Shown in pieces: positions 10,900 to 20,320 of a DNA stretch of 64,000 bases (position 1 is the first letter of the stretch; every line of letters starts with the position of its first letter). A program made the translations under genes and the position numbers. The notes below the pieces were generated by a model. The model saw nothing but the letters and a program-made list of their open reading frames with translations. It was not told the DNA's origin and searched no databases. The stretch covers positions 4,982,501 through 5,046,500 of the forward strand of contig AP031356.1 in assembly GCA_037833965.1 (NCBI GenBank), written 5' to 3'. The DNA comes from Marchantia polymorpha subsp. ruderalis. Lineage: Eukaryota > Streptophyta > Marchantiopsida > Marchantiales > Marchantiaceae.

Positions 10900-13700
10900 C
10901 GTGACAAGCGGCCATTTCTTACAATCCTTTTGTTCGTGTGCCGCTTCTCTTGTGAGATTACTTTTGGCTAATTCCAACCACGTGCAAGTCGCGGCGGTCT
11001 TCGAGGTTGATAACGGATCGCTGATCGCTCCACCCACAGAACACTCCGCCTCGCCTCGCGCAGACGCAGATGACAAATTCGATGAATCGGCGAGGCGAAG
11101 ACCATCGCCCACATTGGGCGAGTTGCAATGTTCGGGATGCTGACGAGCCTGACTCTAACTCTAACTCTAACTCACCTCGGCGGTATACGATGGACCGTGC
11201 TGGTTCCCCAGATTAGACTGTCACCAATCTGTTGGGCAGGGAAGGCGTCAAACAAAGCAACCATCCACGTCATCGTCGAAGGTGCGCGGACTCGACACCC
11301 ATCCACGTCATCATCTACGTCCCCGGACACGATTGAACAGGAAGGCAAACGTCTCTATGTTGGAAACGGCCGTACAGGCATGAAGCTTAAATACTGTAGT
11401 ACACTCCCATCTAAACGTTCGAAAAGCTCCCTGGTAAAATTCTTAGATATGGTCTTTGAAATGATATTACTTCCATCGAATTCAGCGTCACTCATATGCT
11501 AGCGTCACTCATATGCTGGCTGGCATACCGCTAATGTTGAATTCGAACCTTGGGCCTCCTCCATTCGTCAGCTGAGTTGAGGACCAAACCTTGTGACGCA
11601 AAGATTATCCATTGCTGGAACTAGAGTTTCCTCGCGAGGGTTCGGTTCCAAATACCAAGTTTTGAGCCCAATGAAAGCCCGAGGGTTTTCAAAACCTTTA
11701 AAAAGAAAATGGAGAAGGGACAAACCAGAACGAAAGTGGTTGATGTTGTCATAACAGAACTCTTGATAGGGAGATCTTAAAGGGAGATTAGGTTTTAGAC
11801 AAGACTCTTAAAAAGAGAAACTTTCTAGATTTTTCCGTACGGTACCCATTTATGTGTTATGTACTATGGATTCAACAATTTTGGTTAATATCTACTTTTA
11901 GACCAAAGAGGAAATTTTTTTCTCTCATTTTTACGATATAAGACGAAGAAATTCACCCAGAAAGTTTGCTATGGACCAGTTCAAGCTATAAAGAAGTTAT
12001 CTGAACGGGACAAGGCTGTATGTCAGATATTCATTTATCCTCCAATATGTTACTGGTATATATTCTAAAGATTATCATATGATCAATTCAGACTCCACTA
12101 GATCGTTTGTGCATATTATGCTGGCGTAGATTCAGTAGGTATTTCGTTTACGACACATTAACACTCCTTTTTCTATAGCTACTAGGGAATTCTCCCTATT
12201 TATCATCATACAATTCCCGTTGCTGCTTATGAATGCACCGTGAGAGTATTTCTCGTTTCCAATATCTTACAACTGACTTTTCTGTTTGTAGAATTGCGAT
12301 ATAATCTTATGCATTAATATAATTGCGATATAATATTATGCAGAATATTATGCATTGCTTGCGGCAGGTTAGTTCGTACTTGTTGAGATAAGTAGTAACT
12401 TCTCCCCTTATATCTTCAGAGACTCAGAGCTCACAAAGCAGAAAACACATTCCGACGTAATCTTATGCCCTCTTTACCGGGGTCAATTGAGAATCAACAA
12501 AATGCATCAGGTGACTTCTCAATAACAAAAGTCTTATCGTAAGTGTTCAATCATTTCGAACCCGGTTTCTTTTTTAAAATCTTTGACTTCAATTTTAAAC
12601 AATTTTTACCGGGTTTAGAAAATCAGATCCACACGCAGTCAACACAAAAGATTAACAATCCTCAATTATTTGTCCTATTGCTTGATTATTTTCTCAATAT
12701 CTCATGAAACATCAACCTCATTCACAAGTCTCGGAAACTGTTTCTTGTTCCCCATTTGTTCATGATCTCTAAGGGTGGGACTACCAACTCTATTGACATC
12801 ATTATGCTTTTTACGGAGAAAAAATAATTTAATGCGTGACTGTATTCGACTTGTGAAGTCTACATTGATGCTAAAGTGATCAACCTTGCCTTTATCTGGA
12901 AAAATGATACACTTTTTTCCATTGTAAATCTAAACATAATTTTTCCAAAGTGGGAGGATACATTTTCAACTATCATATTTTACACCAATTATGGAACATA
13001 TAATTGGTATCTAAAACTCAAATACATTTTCAAATTTTCATGGTTGAAATTCTTGCCATACTTTCTGTGGTGGGGTGAGAAAATTCATCAAATTGAATAT
13101 AAGTATTAGACATCTAAACTTATTACTATTCTAGAAGAGCATTTGCATTGGAGGAACTAAAGAAATTGAGAGAGAAGGAGATTTTGTGGTACCTCTCCTC
13201 TAAGCAAGAAGAGTATTCATGAGAACAAATTCTTCTTGTTTGAGGACAGGGACGAAAGATGGAGAGTAGTCCGCACCTCCATAAATTTCATCCAAAAAAA
13301 ATTCACGCCGGGCAATATTGAAGTAAATAATATGTATGCATTGTCCTGTACCCGAAGACCACACTTGATTGACCAAAACACACTAAGTCAGTCGTGTAAA
13401 AAAGTCAGAAATCAGATCAACTACCCTTCAGCACTTAACAAGAATCAACGTACCCAATCCTTTTGCCATGGCGGCTCAAATCTCAAAGTGGCAAATTCCT
13501 TTTCCAATTGAACTTATTAAATTTAGTTCATGAAGATATTTGAAGCAAGCTTTTTGCCATGTCGGCTCCAATCACAATACATCAACATCGTTCAATTAGC
13601 CTCGTGATGATGATGGTGCGACTTTTTAAGATCGAAGATATTGGGATCATTCTGATCGTCAATTAAAAAGATTGTTGTAGAATATTACCGTGTAATTTTA

Positions 13701-14119
13701 AAAGTGTACTCACTGTAGAGGAGAAACATTCAGGAGAAATTGCTACACGGGAATGGCACAAGATACATTGCGGGTGGGCATAGTATGGATGAGTAAATCT
13801 ATCACTTTGTATTATAGGATTATGTGGATTAGATCATTTAAAGTAAATGTAATGTTAGCTCCAATAGCAATAGAATAGTATTTTTAATATTGAAAAACGG
13901 TATTCCAACTAGGAGATTATTTGCCAAAGAGCACACTCATCATTAGTGCATACCGTTTGCTTCGAGCATGATATCCACTTGTAAGTATTGAGTAAAACAC
14001 TGAAAGTAAATATGCAAAGGGTATCGTTGAAAAGATCGTAAAGAGTAGCTTTACTCAACTTGGATATTGACTTTTGGGCCTTATTGTGAGAGTAATATCT
14101 CCTTCTACACGAGACGTTG
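13701..14119. other. AT-rich intergenic stretch
   Basis: No gene or clear element is seen. It leads into the inverted-repeat arm that begins the transposon relic. Confidence 0.4.
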
Positions 14120-15013
14120 GAGTTAAACCTCCCGATAGTGTCACCTCTTGTGAGTGGCATACTCCCATTAGTGACATGAAAATGAAGAACCATTAGTTTC
14201 TAACGGGTAATTTTATCCAATAATAACAGTACGTCATTATTGTTAATAGTGTCATTAGATTTTTCAAGAGTGACTATGTCGACCTTTAATAACTATCATA
14301 ATTACCAAAAGTCTTTGTTCAGAGTTAAAAGTCTACATTCGGAGCTTGTTGATTGGTCTATCCCAAGTCTTCTCAGTGGTTACAATATTCTCAGACCTTG
14401 AATCCGTGTCACTGATCAAATGATGTGAGCGAAGAAGTCTACGTCTGTCTCTGCTCACTCGTTGCAATCTGGTTGTGCGATGTTTAAACCCTTGTGGGAA
14501 GAGTGCTGGAAGGAAATTGAGACAAATCGAGTGGAAAGAAGAACAGGTCGGTTCTGCCCGTGGGATATTTTCACGCCTTTTCAAGTTGTTCAGGATGGAG
14601 CCAAATTCATGAGGAGTAAAACAAGTCGAAAGATTTCAATTTTCATGGGTGGCTCCGGGTTGATTTAGAAAATCCAAAATTTCCAACTTCGTCTTCACGT
14701 CCAAACAAAGCTTGCGTTTAGACATGTGTGAATAAAAACGGGTGTAGATTAAGAGAGAAAAAAAACTCACTCCAAACAAGTACAGATTGCGTTGAGAGAG
14801 AACGACTACCAAATGCATAACAACTGTGACAGATTGTAGCGAGAGAGAAAGAAACTCCCCCAAGGCACTATTACAAATTTGTTGAGAAAGAAAGAAGCGC
14901 CCACCGAACGCAAATAACGCGAAAAAGATTAGATATACTCTTGTGAGTGACACCTCCGAATAGTGACATAAAACCCTATAACGGTTATGTGTCACTATTG
15001 GGAAGTTTAACTC
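14120..15013 (-). mobile_element. Relic of a CENP-B/Tigger-like (pogo group) DNA transposon
   Basis: Inverted arms lie at 14120-14144 (starting GAGTTAAACC) and 14989-15013 and match at 22 of 25 bases. On the minus strand between them, 14636-14725 encodes MSKRKLCLDVKTKLEILDFL, which resembles the start of the DNA-binding helix-turn-helix of CENP-B, Jerky and Tigger transposases. After an in-frame stop at 14636-14638 the same frame continues with SILNNLKRRENI, like the end of that domain. No catalytic DDE region is recognisable. The element is short (about 0.9 kb) and decayed. The right arm itself contains a smaller palindrome around TAGTGACATA. Confidence 0.45.
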
Positions 15014-15238
15014 TGTAGTATGATTCTGACTTGATAACCGCCCAATCATGAGGAAAAATTTCATTATTTTATTGGGTTGTTCACGCACTGTGTTCACTAC
15101 AGTATATAGTAGTGTTTGACTCTTCCTTCACTGCAAAGTTTTTCCCTTGCACATTCTTCTCATTTCTATAATCGTCATTATTTTGCCTGTAGATAAACAG
15201 TGTATTGTTCACTTTTGATTTTTAAATTAAAATATCAT

Positions 15239-15350
15239 CATTCTGCAAAGTGATACACAGCAAAGAAGATAATAGTTGGAAAACAGTGTAGTGTTGATGA
15301 AACTATCACAATGCTGCAAAGTGATTCACTGCAAAGTAGATAATAATTTT
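15239..15350. repeat. Two-copy imperfect tandem repeat
   Basis: CTGCAAAGTGATACACAGC followed by AAAGAAGATAATA recurs about 68 bases later as CTGCAAAGTGATTCACTGC followed by AAAGTAGATAATA. Shorter pieces of the same word also occur near 15130. Confidence 0.65.
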
Positions 15351-15462
15351 GTCCTTCAGTTCGTGAGCTACAGGCTCTGTGTGATTAGTACAGGTTTTAT
15401 GAGATATTCCCATCAACATTTTGTATTATCTACTTTCCTTCATCTCTTACAATTGAGTCTCG

Positions 15463-16052
15463 TTAGGGTGTTTCAAGACAGATACATAAATAAATTAACT
15501 GTAAACAGAGAACAGTTCTCATAAAGATTACACTCGGCTCCCAACGATCACTTCTCTTCAGAATTCTTCTCACGGTCTCGAAATGGAAGCAATTGCCAAT
15601 GTCAGCAAGAAAAGGAGTGTGAAACCGAAGCAAAGCTTCGCTTAAAACAATATCGTTCATGAGACCACCCACAAGACAGATGGTATCTCCAAAGGCAGTC
15701 GTGACTCCACTTGTAACTCCAAACTGCTCAAGTTTAAATTATTATCCGACTTCAAAACAACTGCTCGAGTGTAATTTAAAATCAAACTTCTATTTTCCCG
15801 TATCTTCCCTGTGTCGTCTTCGAACAGGTCTCAGAGCAAAGGCCAATTCAGATTGTCTTCAAAGTGAGCCAGCCACTCCACCAATCCGATTATGTCCCCA
15901 CTTTCTTCACTGGAGACTACCAACTAATGATTGACATCCAGTAACCTCTCACCGATGGCAACTCCCTGGAGAGCAATTTCCTTCTGCCTTTCAAAAAATC
16001 CCAAGGCAGAACCATCTTGTTGTCGTTGCCGAGCTCGATCCGATGAGTGTTC
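15463..16052 (-). other. Coding-like segments of an unidentified minus-strand gene
   Basis: Three minus-strand stretches look like exons. Segment 15924-16052 follows a good acceptor (TTTCCTCTCTGTAG) and encodes 42 residues ending ERQKEIALQGVAIGERLL-DVNH before TAG. Segment 15831-15917 reads EESGDIIGLVEWLAHFEDNL and then ends at TGA. Segment 15463-15723 contains TSGVTTAFGDTICLVGG and LRFHTPFLADIGNC. No family is recognised and I cannot link them with confident splice sites, so they may belong to one or more genes or to alternative 3' ends. They lie directly downstream, on the same strand, of the micropeptide cluster and hairpin, so they could be the 3' part of the same transcript. Confidence 0.3.
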
Positions 16053-16113
16053 CTACAGAGAGGAAAACACCGCGAGCACTGAGCAAAACCTTGAGACAAA
16101 ATATGCTCCATCA

Positions 16114-16158
16114 TCCACGCAGACTGCACCGATGGTCAATCGGTGCAATCTGCGTGGA
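16114..16158 (-). repeat. 20-bp stem, 5-base loop hairpin downstream of micropeptide ORFs
   Basis: Arms 16114-16133 and 16139-16158 are reverse complements with one mismatch, around a five-base loop. In minus-strand RNA the odd pair becomes G-U, so the whole stem can pair. It lies just 3' of the last micropeptide-like ORF on the same strand. It could stabilise or end a transcript, act as a small-RNA precursor, or be the trace of a small inverted-repeat element. Confidence 0.7.
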
Positions 16159-16182
16159 CAAATTACGTCCTCATCCCGTAGA

Positions 16183-16245
16183 TCAGACAGTCCAGAAGTC
16201 CACAATGACGAATTCGAGCACAGCAGCATGAATCATCACCAGCAT
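16183..16245 (-). CDS. Diverged fifth micropeptide-like ORF (20 residues)
   Basis: Reads MLVMIHAAVL, then EFVIVDFWTV and TGA. Aligned codon by codon with the last 18 codons of the upstream copies it matches at about 60% of bases and keeps the central isoleucine-histidine pair and the final phenylalanine codon. The family's usual stop codon is TGG here, so the frame runs three codons further. The glutamate inside the hydrophobic stretch makes it a poorer membrane span. It is either a decayed copy or one with a changed role. Confidence 0.35.
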   Translation of the reverse strand: MLVMIHAAVLEFVIVDFWTV

Positions 16246-16281
16246 GGCTCCTGATGATCCCAACTTTGCAGTCTTCGAGAT

Positions 16282-16350
16282 CTAGAAGTACGCCATGAGG
16301 CAGATGAGAACCACGACGTGAATTATGGCTAGTACAGTGAGCTGACTCAT
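16282..16350 (-). CDS. Micropeptide 1 of the tandem cluster (22 residues)
   Basis: The ORF starts MSQLTVLAII, has the conserved histidine at position 11 followed by VVVLIC, and ends LMAYF. Apart from Ser2, Gln3, Thr5 and His11 it is entirely hydrophobic, so it could form one short membrane span. The start codon has A at -3, a favourable plant context. The next copy lies 73 bases upstream. I know no named family with this sequence. The case for it being real is the conservation of start, stop, length and pattern across the neighbouring copies, not similarity to known proteins. Confidence 0.6.
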   Translation of the reverse strand: MSQLTVLAIIHVVVLICLMAYF

Positions 16351-16423
16351 AATGAATCTCCCCCGCTCGCTCGCACACGCGCTTATCTGATATGGGATCT
16401 TTGAATTTCTCTCTGATTACAAG

Positions 16424-16492
16424 TTAGAAAAAAGCCATGAGGAGCAAGAGACCCAAGACGTGAATGATGGCTACAACAGTAAGTTGGCTCAT
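16424..16492 (-). CDS. Micropeptide 2 of the tandem cluster (22 residues)
   Basis: Starts MSQLTVVAIIH and continues VLGLLLLMAFF before TAA. It has the same length as copies 1 and 3, with A at -3 of the start. Differences from its neighbours are conservative (V/L, G/A, F/Y), as expected under selection for a hydrophobic span with a polar N-terminal cap and a central histidine. It begins only 44 bases downstream of the stop of copy 3, too close for a conventional separate promoter. Confidence 0.6.
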   Translation of the reverse strand: MSQLTVVAIIHVLGLLLLMAFF

Positions 16493-16536
16493 GATATATC
16501 TTCAAGTCTCACTGGGCTACAGTTGGTATTCTCCGA

Positions 16537-16605
16537 CTAGAAGTAAGCCATGAGCAGAAGGAGAGCAACGACGTGAATGATTCCTAGCACCGTGAGCTGA
16601 CTCAT
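16537..16605 (-). CDS. Micropeptide 3 of the tandem cluster (22 residues)
   Basis: Starts MSQLTVLGIIH and continues VVALLLLMAYF before TAG, with A at -3 of the start. DNA similarity to copy 1 is high at the start (ATGAGTCAGCTCAC is identical) and the end (TACTTCTAG), so these copies arose by local duplication. It is separated from copy 4 by 147 bases with no recognisable further copy. Confidence 0.6.
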   Translation of the reverse strand: MSQLTVLGIIHVVALLLLMAYF

Positions 16606-16752
16606 GATGAGCTCGGTGGCACTAGAACCAATTGCTAGACGTAGTACCCAATTCAACTACTAGGTCACCAGATTGCGATCAGTGACGAGCAATTCAAAGA
16701 TCTGAAGAACTAGGAATCGCCGCGGCAGACTTATAGCAACCTCCCTGAGGAT

Positions 16753-16824
16753 TTAGAAGTATGCCATCAGTAGAACGAGTCCGATGAAATGGACAATGGC
16801 AACGATTGTCAGCATCCGCATCAT
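16753..16824 (-). CDS. Micropeptide 4 of the tandem cluster (23 residues)
   Basis: This is the 5'-most and most divergent intact copy. It starts MMRMLTIVAIVH and continues FIGLVLLMAYF before TAA. The second and fourth codons are also ATG, so a 20-residue product starting MLTIV is possible. It keeps the L-T-x-V core, histidine at the family position and the LMAYF end, but has arginine in place of the Ser-Gln cap. G is at -3 of the first ATG. Confidence 0.55.
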   Translation of the reverse strand: MMRMLTIVAIVHFIGLVLLMAYF

Positions 16825-19515
16825 GTCTACCGAACGAAGAAACTCCGAATATACTGGACCTAAACCTTCACGACAGCAGCGGAGGATAGAACGGGTTCAA
16901 ACTATACGATGCTCGACGGCTGAAAATCACCTTTCGATGTGAATTTCTATCCTGCTGCCCGAGAGGCACGCTTTATGGGAAGGCTCGTCGAACATGTCAA
17001 GTTCTTTATCTAGTCAACACCGGAAGGTGAGGCCACGAGCCTCTGTAGGAAGCCGTGAAAACTCAGGTCGCTGTGGTCGAGCCAAGTGGACGTTTGCATG
17101 GCCGGCAGACCGTCCAGACATGGCAGACAACACTCGTGCATTGGCCCTGCGCTTGACAAATATGCAGACGATCGATAAAAGCCGAGGATTCCGCGATCTT
17201 TCGCTGAATTTTATCCTCGCAGTTTAATATTTGGAACACGATCCAGCACAAGACTATCTATTGCTCACGCGTGTGCATCCACAAAAGGAGGCCCGTAGTC
17301 TAGACCTGAAGAACAAACATGCTTTTCGGAATTATATTTTCACTTTGAATTCTGAGAAAGCCACCAATCCGTCTAAATTTCATGCAGTTCTTTGTTTTTG
17401 AGGTTCCGATCGGGTTGAACGAAGGAAATCATTAAACCCTAAATTCTTTGAATTTAAGCGTGGTGGCAAAACAATCGAAATAAATATCTGCAAAGCCGAA
17501 GAAGGTTAGTCTGGAGACAGTGAATGGATAGCGGTTGTCCCGCCACCTTAAAACACTAAGTTCACTTCCAATGCTCCGAGCCAAGATATGTACGTACAAA
17601 ACAAAATTTGATCAACAAGATCGTTTTGCTATGTGAAATATATATTGGACAACTTCACATTCCTTTTTCTTTATTCACAAACATCAGTAATCAGAAGATT
17701 TCTTCAATCCGTTTCATATTGAGGATACCATGTACACTTGTCTCATGAAGACAAAGATGGGATTTCTGATAGCGTACTTGTGGAATGAAGAGAAAGATAC
17801 AAAGGTTTAGAGATGTTCTTGAGTTTCACTTCATTATTTCTAAACTTGCACAAACTCAACTTGGAATGTATGGGGTGAACTTGTTTTTTACAATAATCTT
17901 AAATTTCTGCCGGTTTGTCAAAATGTCAAGTAAGATGTAACCAAAAGCAATCATTTTGCTGTCATCTACTGAATGCTCGATAAGCTCGAAAATTAACGCT
18001 AATCGTGTTGCCTTGTGTAATCATACGAGATCGTTCACAATGGGTATAATCAACAATAACTGCAAAATATAACTATCACTTCAATTTTGTACTAGAGATA
18101 GCATCAACACCATACTTTTGCACCAAAAATGAAATCAAATTATTTTTCATTCTAAATTACAGCTCATCTGATTATAAAAAACATAAATATGAATACAAAC
18201 AATCTTTTAAATTATATTCTTGCTTTATGAATTCCAAAATTATTATTTTGATCACCACTTCCTTGATGATTTGATTGAAATGCGTAAAATAACAACTTAG
18301 ATCTATTATATTGGTTAACAAACAAAATTGAAAACTCCTTTGATCTTACATGCGTAAAATCACTAATAAGATTGATCATTTTTTATATATAACAATAATT
18401 TGTAATTCACTGAAGTAAAAACATTTTACTGGGATAAGATATTCTAATTTCGAAATTTATTTAAAATGAATTATAGTATTATTGTTACTATTTTAATTAA
18501 GGTAATTAATTATAAAAACTTATTTTAACAGCAACAAACAACTCAAAAATTGTCAACTGTTTTATCGACATTAAGTACAGACACTATTAGTGTAATCAAA
18601 ATTGTATCAAACATTACTATTCATCACGTTTTATTTTTAATTATGACATAATAACTTACTATAATATGATACTGATGGTTCAAGATTTTTTCACTACCAT
18701 CAAAAGTATAGTAAGATATTATTGTGATAAAAAATCAATATTAGGTTATATATCTGTAATCTGTTTTCTAAGAAAAATCATATGTAAATTATAATACATT
18801 CAACACTTTTCACAAGAATCATCAATTATTCTAGTTTTTTTAAACATCTAACATCAACATGAATTGTCTGTATAATTCATGTTGGAGACTTGTAACAAAT
18901 ATAGTCTTAAAATAATACAAGCCTAATTTTTGATTTTATTTTCTTTCATGATTCATAATCTTAATTTGAATCTTTGATAAATGCATTATTTTATTTTTTT
19001 CCATACAAACCAGCGATACATGTAAAATATCATAATTAACAGTATGCCTCTAAAGAAAAATCAAAATAATTTCAAATGAATATCCGAATAAATTAAATTT
19101 ATCAAATTTTCTAAGAATAAACTATTAATAATGTATTTTTGAATTATTTATAAAAAATATAATCACAATACGTGAAAAGTGAATAAAGAATTTATAATGA
19201 ATGTAACAAATATAAGCGCTCAAATTTTAAATTATAAAAATAAGAATAAGAGTATCAACTAAAATATTTTTATTCCATTTTCTTACTAAGATAATCATAA
19301 ATACTTTATATAGTGTATAATATCCAAAGCAATCACAAACTGAAGTTATAATAATTTATTATAAATGTAATACTATATTGTATCAAATTTTTTCAACATA
19401 AACTCATTACTTTATCAAAATTTCCAACTTCAAAACTGAAAGTTTATGTGCTTATACCATAATTCTCTAAATTTAAAAAAACAACATATCAACTTGGAAT
19501 ATTTTTTTTCAAGTG
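16825..19515. other. Upstream flank of the cluster, then AT-rich spacer
   Basis: 16.83-17.3 kb should hold the leader and promoter of the minus-strand micropeptide transcript. A 77-residue plus-strand frame at 16994-17227 has no recognisable domain and I do not call it. From 17.5 kb to the copia LTR the sequence is strongly AT-rich with no gene or intact element that I can recognise. Confidence 0.4.
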
Positions 19516-19776
19516 TGTTAATGTTAAAATTCAGAACCGACACCAGAGACACGAGTCACAAAGACACCTAAGACAATAGAGTATAACGTGATTCACCATC
19601 AAGGGCTACGTCCACGAAGAGAAGAGCATTAGAGAATTATTGCTTGAATGCTTGAAAAAATAATCTTCTTCAGATCACCCTCGGGGTATATATACCTGAG
19701 GTAGTCAACTACTCTAAGCTATAAATAGCTGCATATGCGGTTAACTTTAGTTAATTAACCTCAGTTAACTTCAACA
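19516..19776 (-). repeat. 3' LTR of the copia element
   Basis: 261 bases beginning TGTTAATG and ending TTCAACA on the plus strand. The matching LTR is at 31285-31546. The outer flank is AAGTG, the target-site duplication. Confidence 0.92.
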
Positions 19777-19923
19777 ATCTTCCCCTTAATTCATGTTAAG
19801 GAGTCTCAGTAACCTCTCTAACCTATATTAGTACTCAGCGGAAAGTTCTAGACAGAATCCTCAGTGAAGTTCTTTCTTTAAGCGAGAGTTAACTAGAACT
19901 AAGCCGTAGTCATTATAGTATAG

Positions 19924-20320
19924 AGTAATAATATACAGAGGTAACTCAACAATTTCACCTTAACTCATGTCAAGGAATTTAAGTCAGCTCTCTTACCTAT
20001 ATTATTACTCTCATATCAAGATAAAGTAATAATATACAGAGGTAACTCAACAATCTCACCTTAACTCACGTCAAAAAATTTTAGTCACCTCTCTAACTCA
20101 ATTATTACTCTCTTATCAAGATAAAGTAATAATATACAGAGGTAACTCAACAATCTCACCTTAACTCATGTCAAGGAATTTAAATCAACTCTCTAACCTA
20201 TATTACTACTCTTATACCAAGATAGAATAATAATATACAGAGATAACTCAACAATCTCACCTTAACTCATGTTAAGAAATTTTAATCACCTCTCTAACCT
20301 ATATTATTACTCCACGGGGA
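19924..20320. repeat. Four-copy tandem repeat, about 100-bp unit, inside copia 3' region
   Basis: AGTAATAATATACAGAGGTAA and the following sequence recur at 19924, 20025, 20125 and 20224 with moderate divergence. The array lies between the RNase H region and the 3' LTR of the copia element. Confidence 0.85.

Larger units (their letters stand above)
9781..13700. other. Unassigned region, GC-rich then AT-rich
   Basis: From 10.2 to 11.5 kb the sequence is relatively GC-rich with several overlapping frames. A CAG microsatellite lies at 10243-10260 and CTCTAA is repeated three times near 11154-11171. From 11.6 to 13.7 kb it is AT-rich with no recognisable coding region. The first few hundred bases should contain the D27-like promoter. 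Confidence 0.4.

Noticed and set aside
11154-11171. CTCTAA repeats as telomeric sequence
   Set aside because: Only three units of a six-base word that differs from the plant telomere repeat. It is treated as a simple repeat.
16163-16378. 71-residue minus-strand frame covering micropeptide 1
   Set aside because: Out of frame with the micropeptide copies and not repeated at the other copies, so the shared 22-residue frame is preferred.
16183-16824. Micropeptide copies as small photosystem or cytochrome b6f subunits
   Set aside because: Size and hydrophobicity are similar, but the sequences do not match the small subunits I know, and those are normally plastid-encoded single genes.
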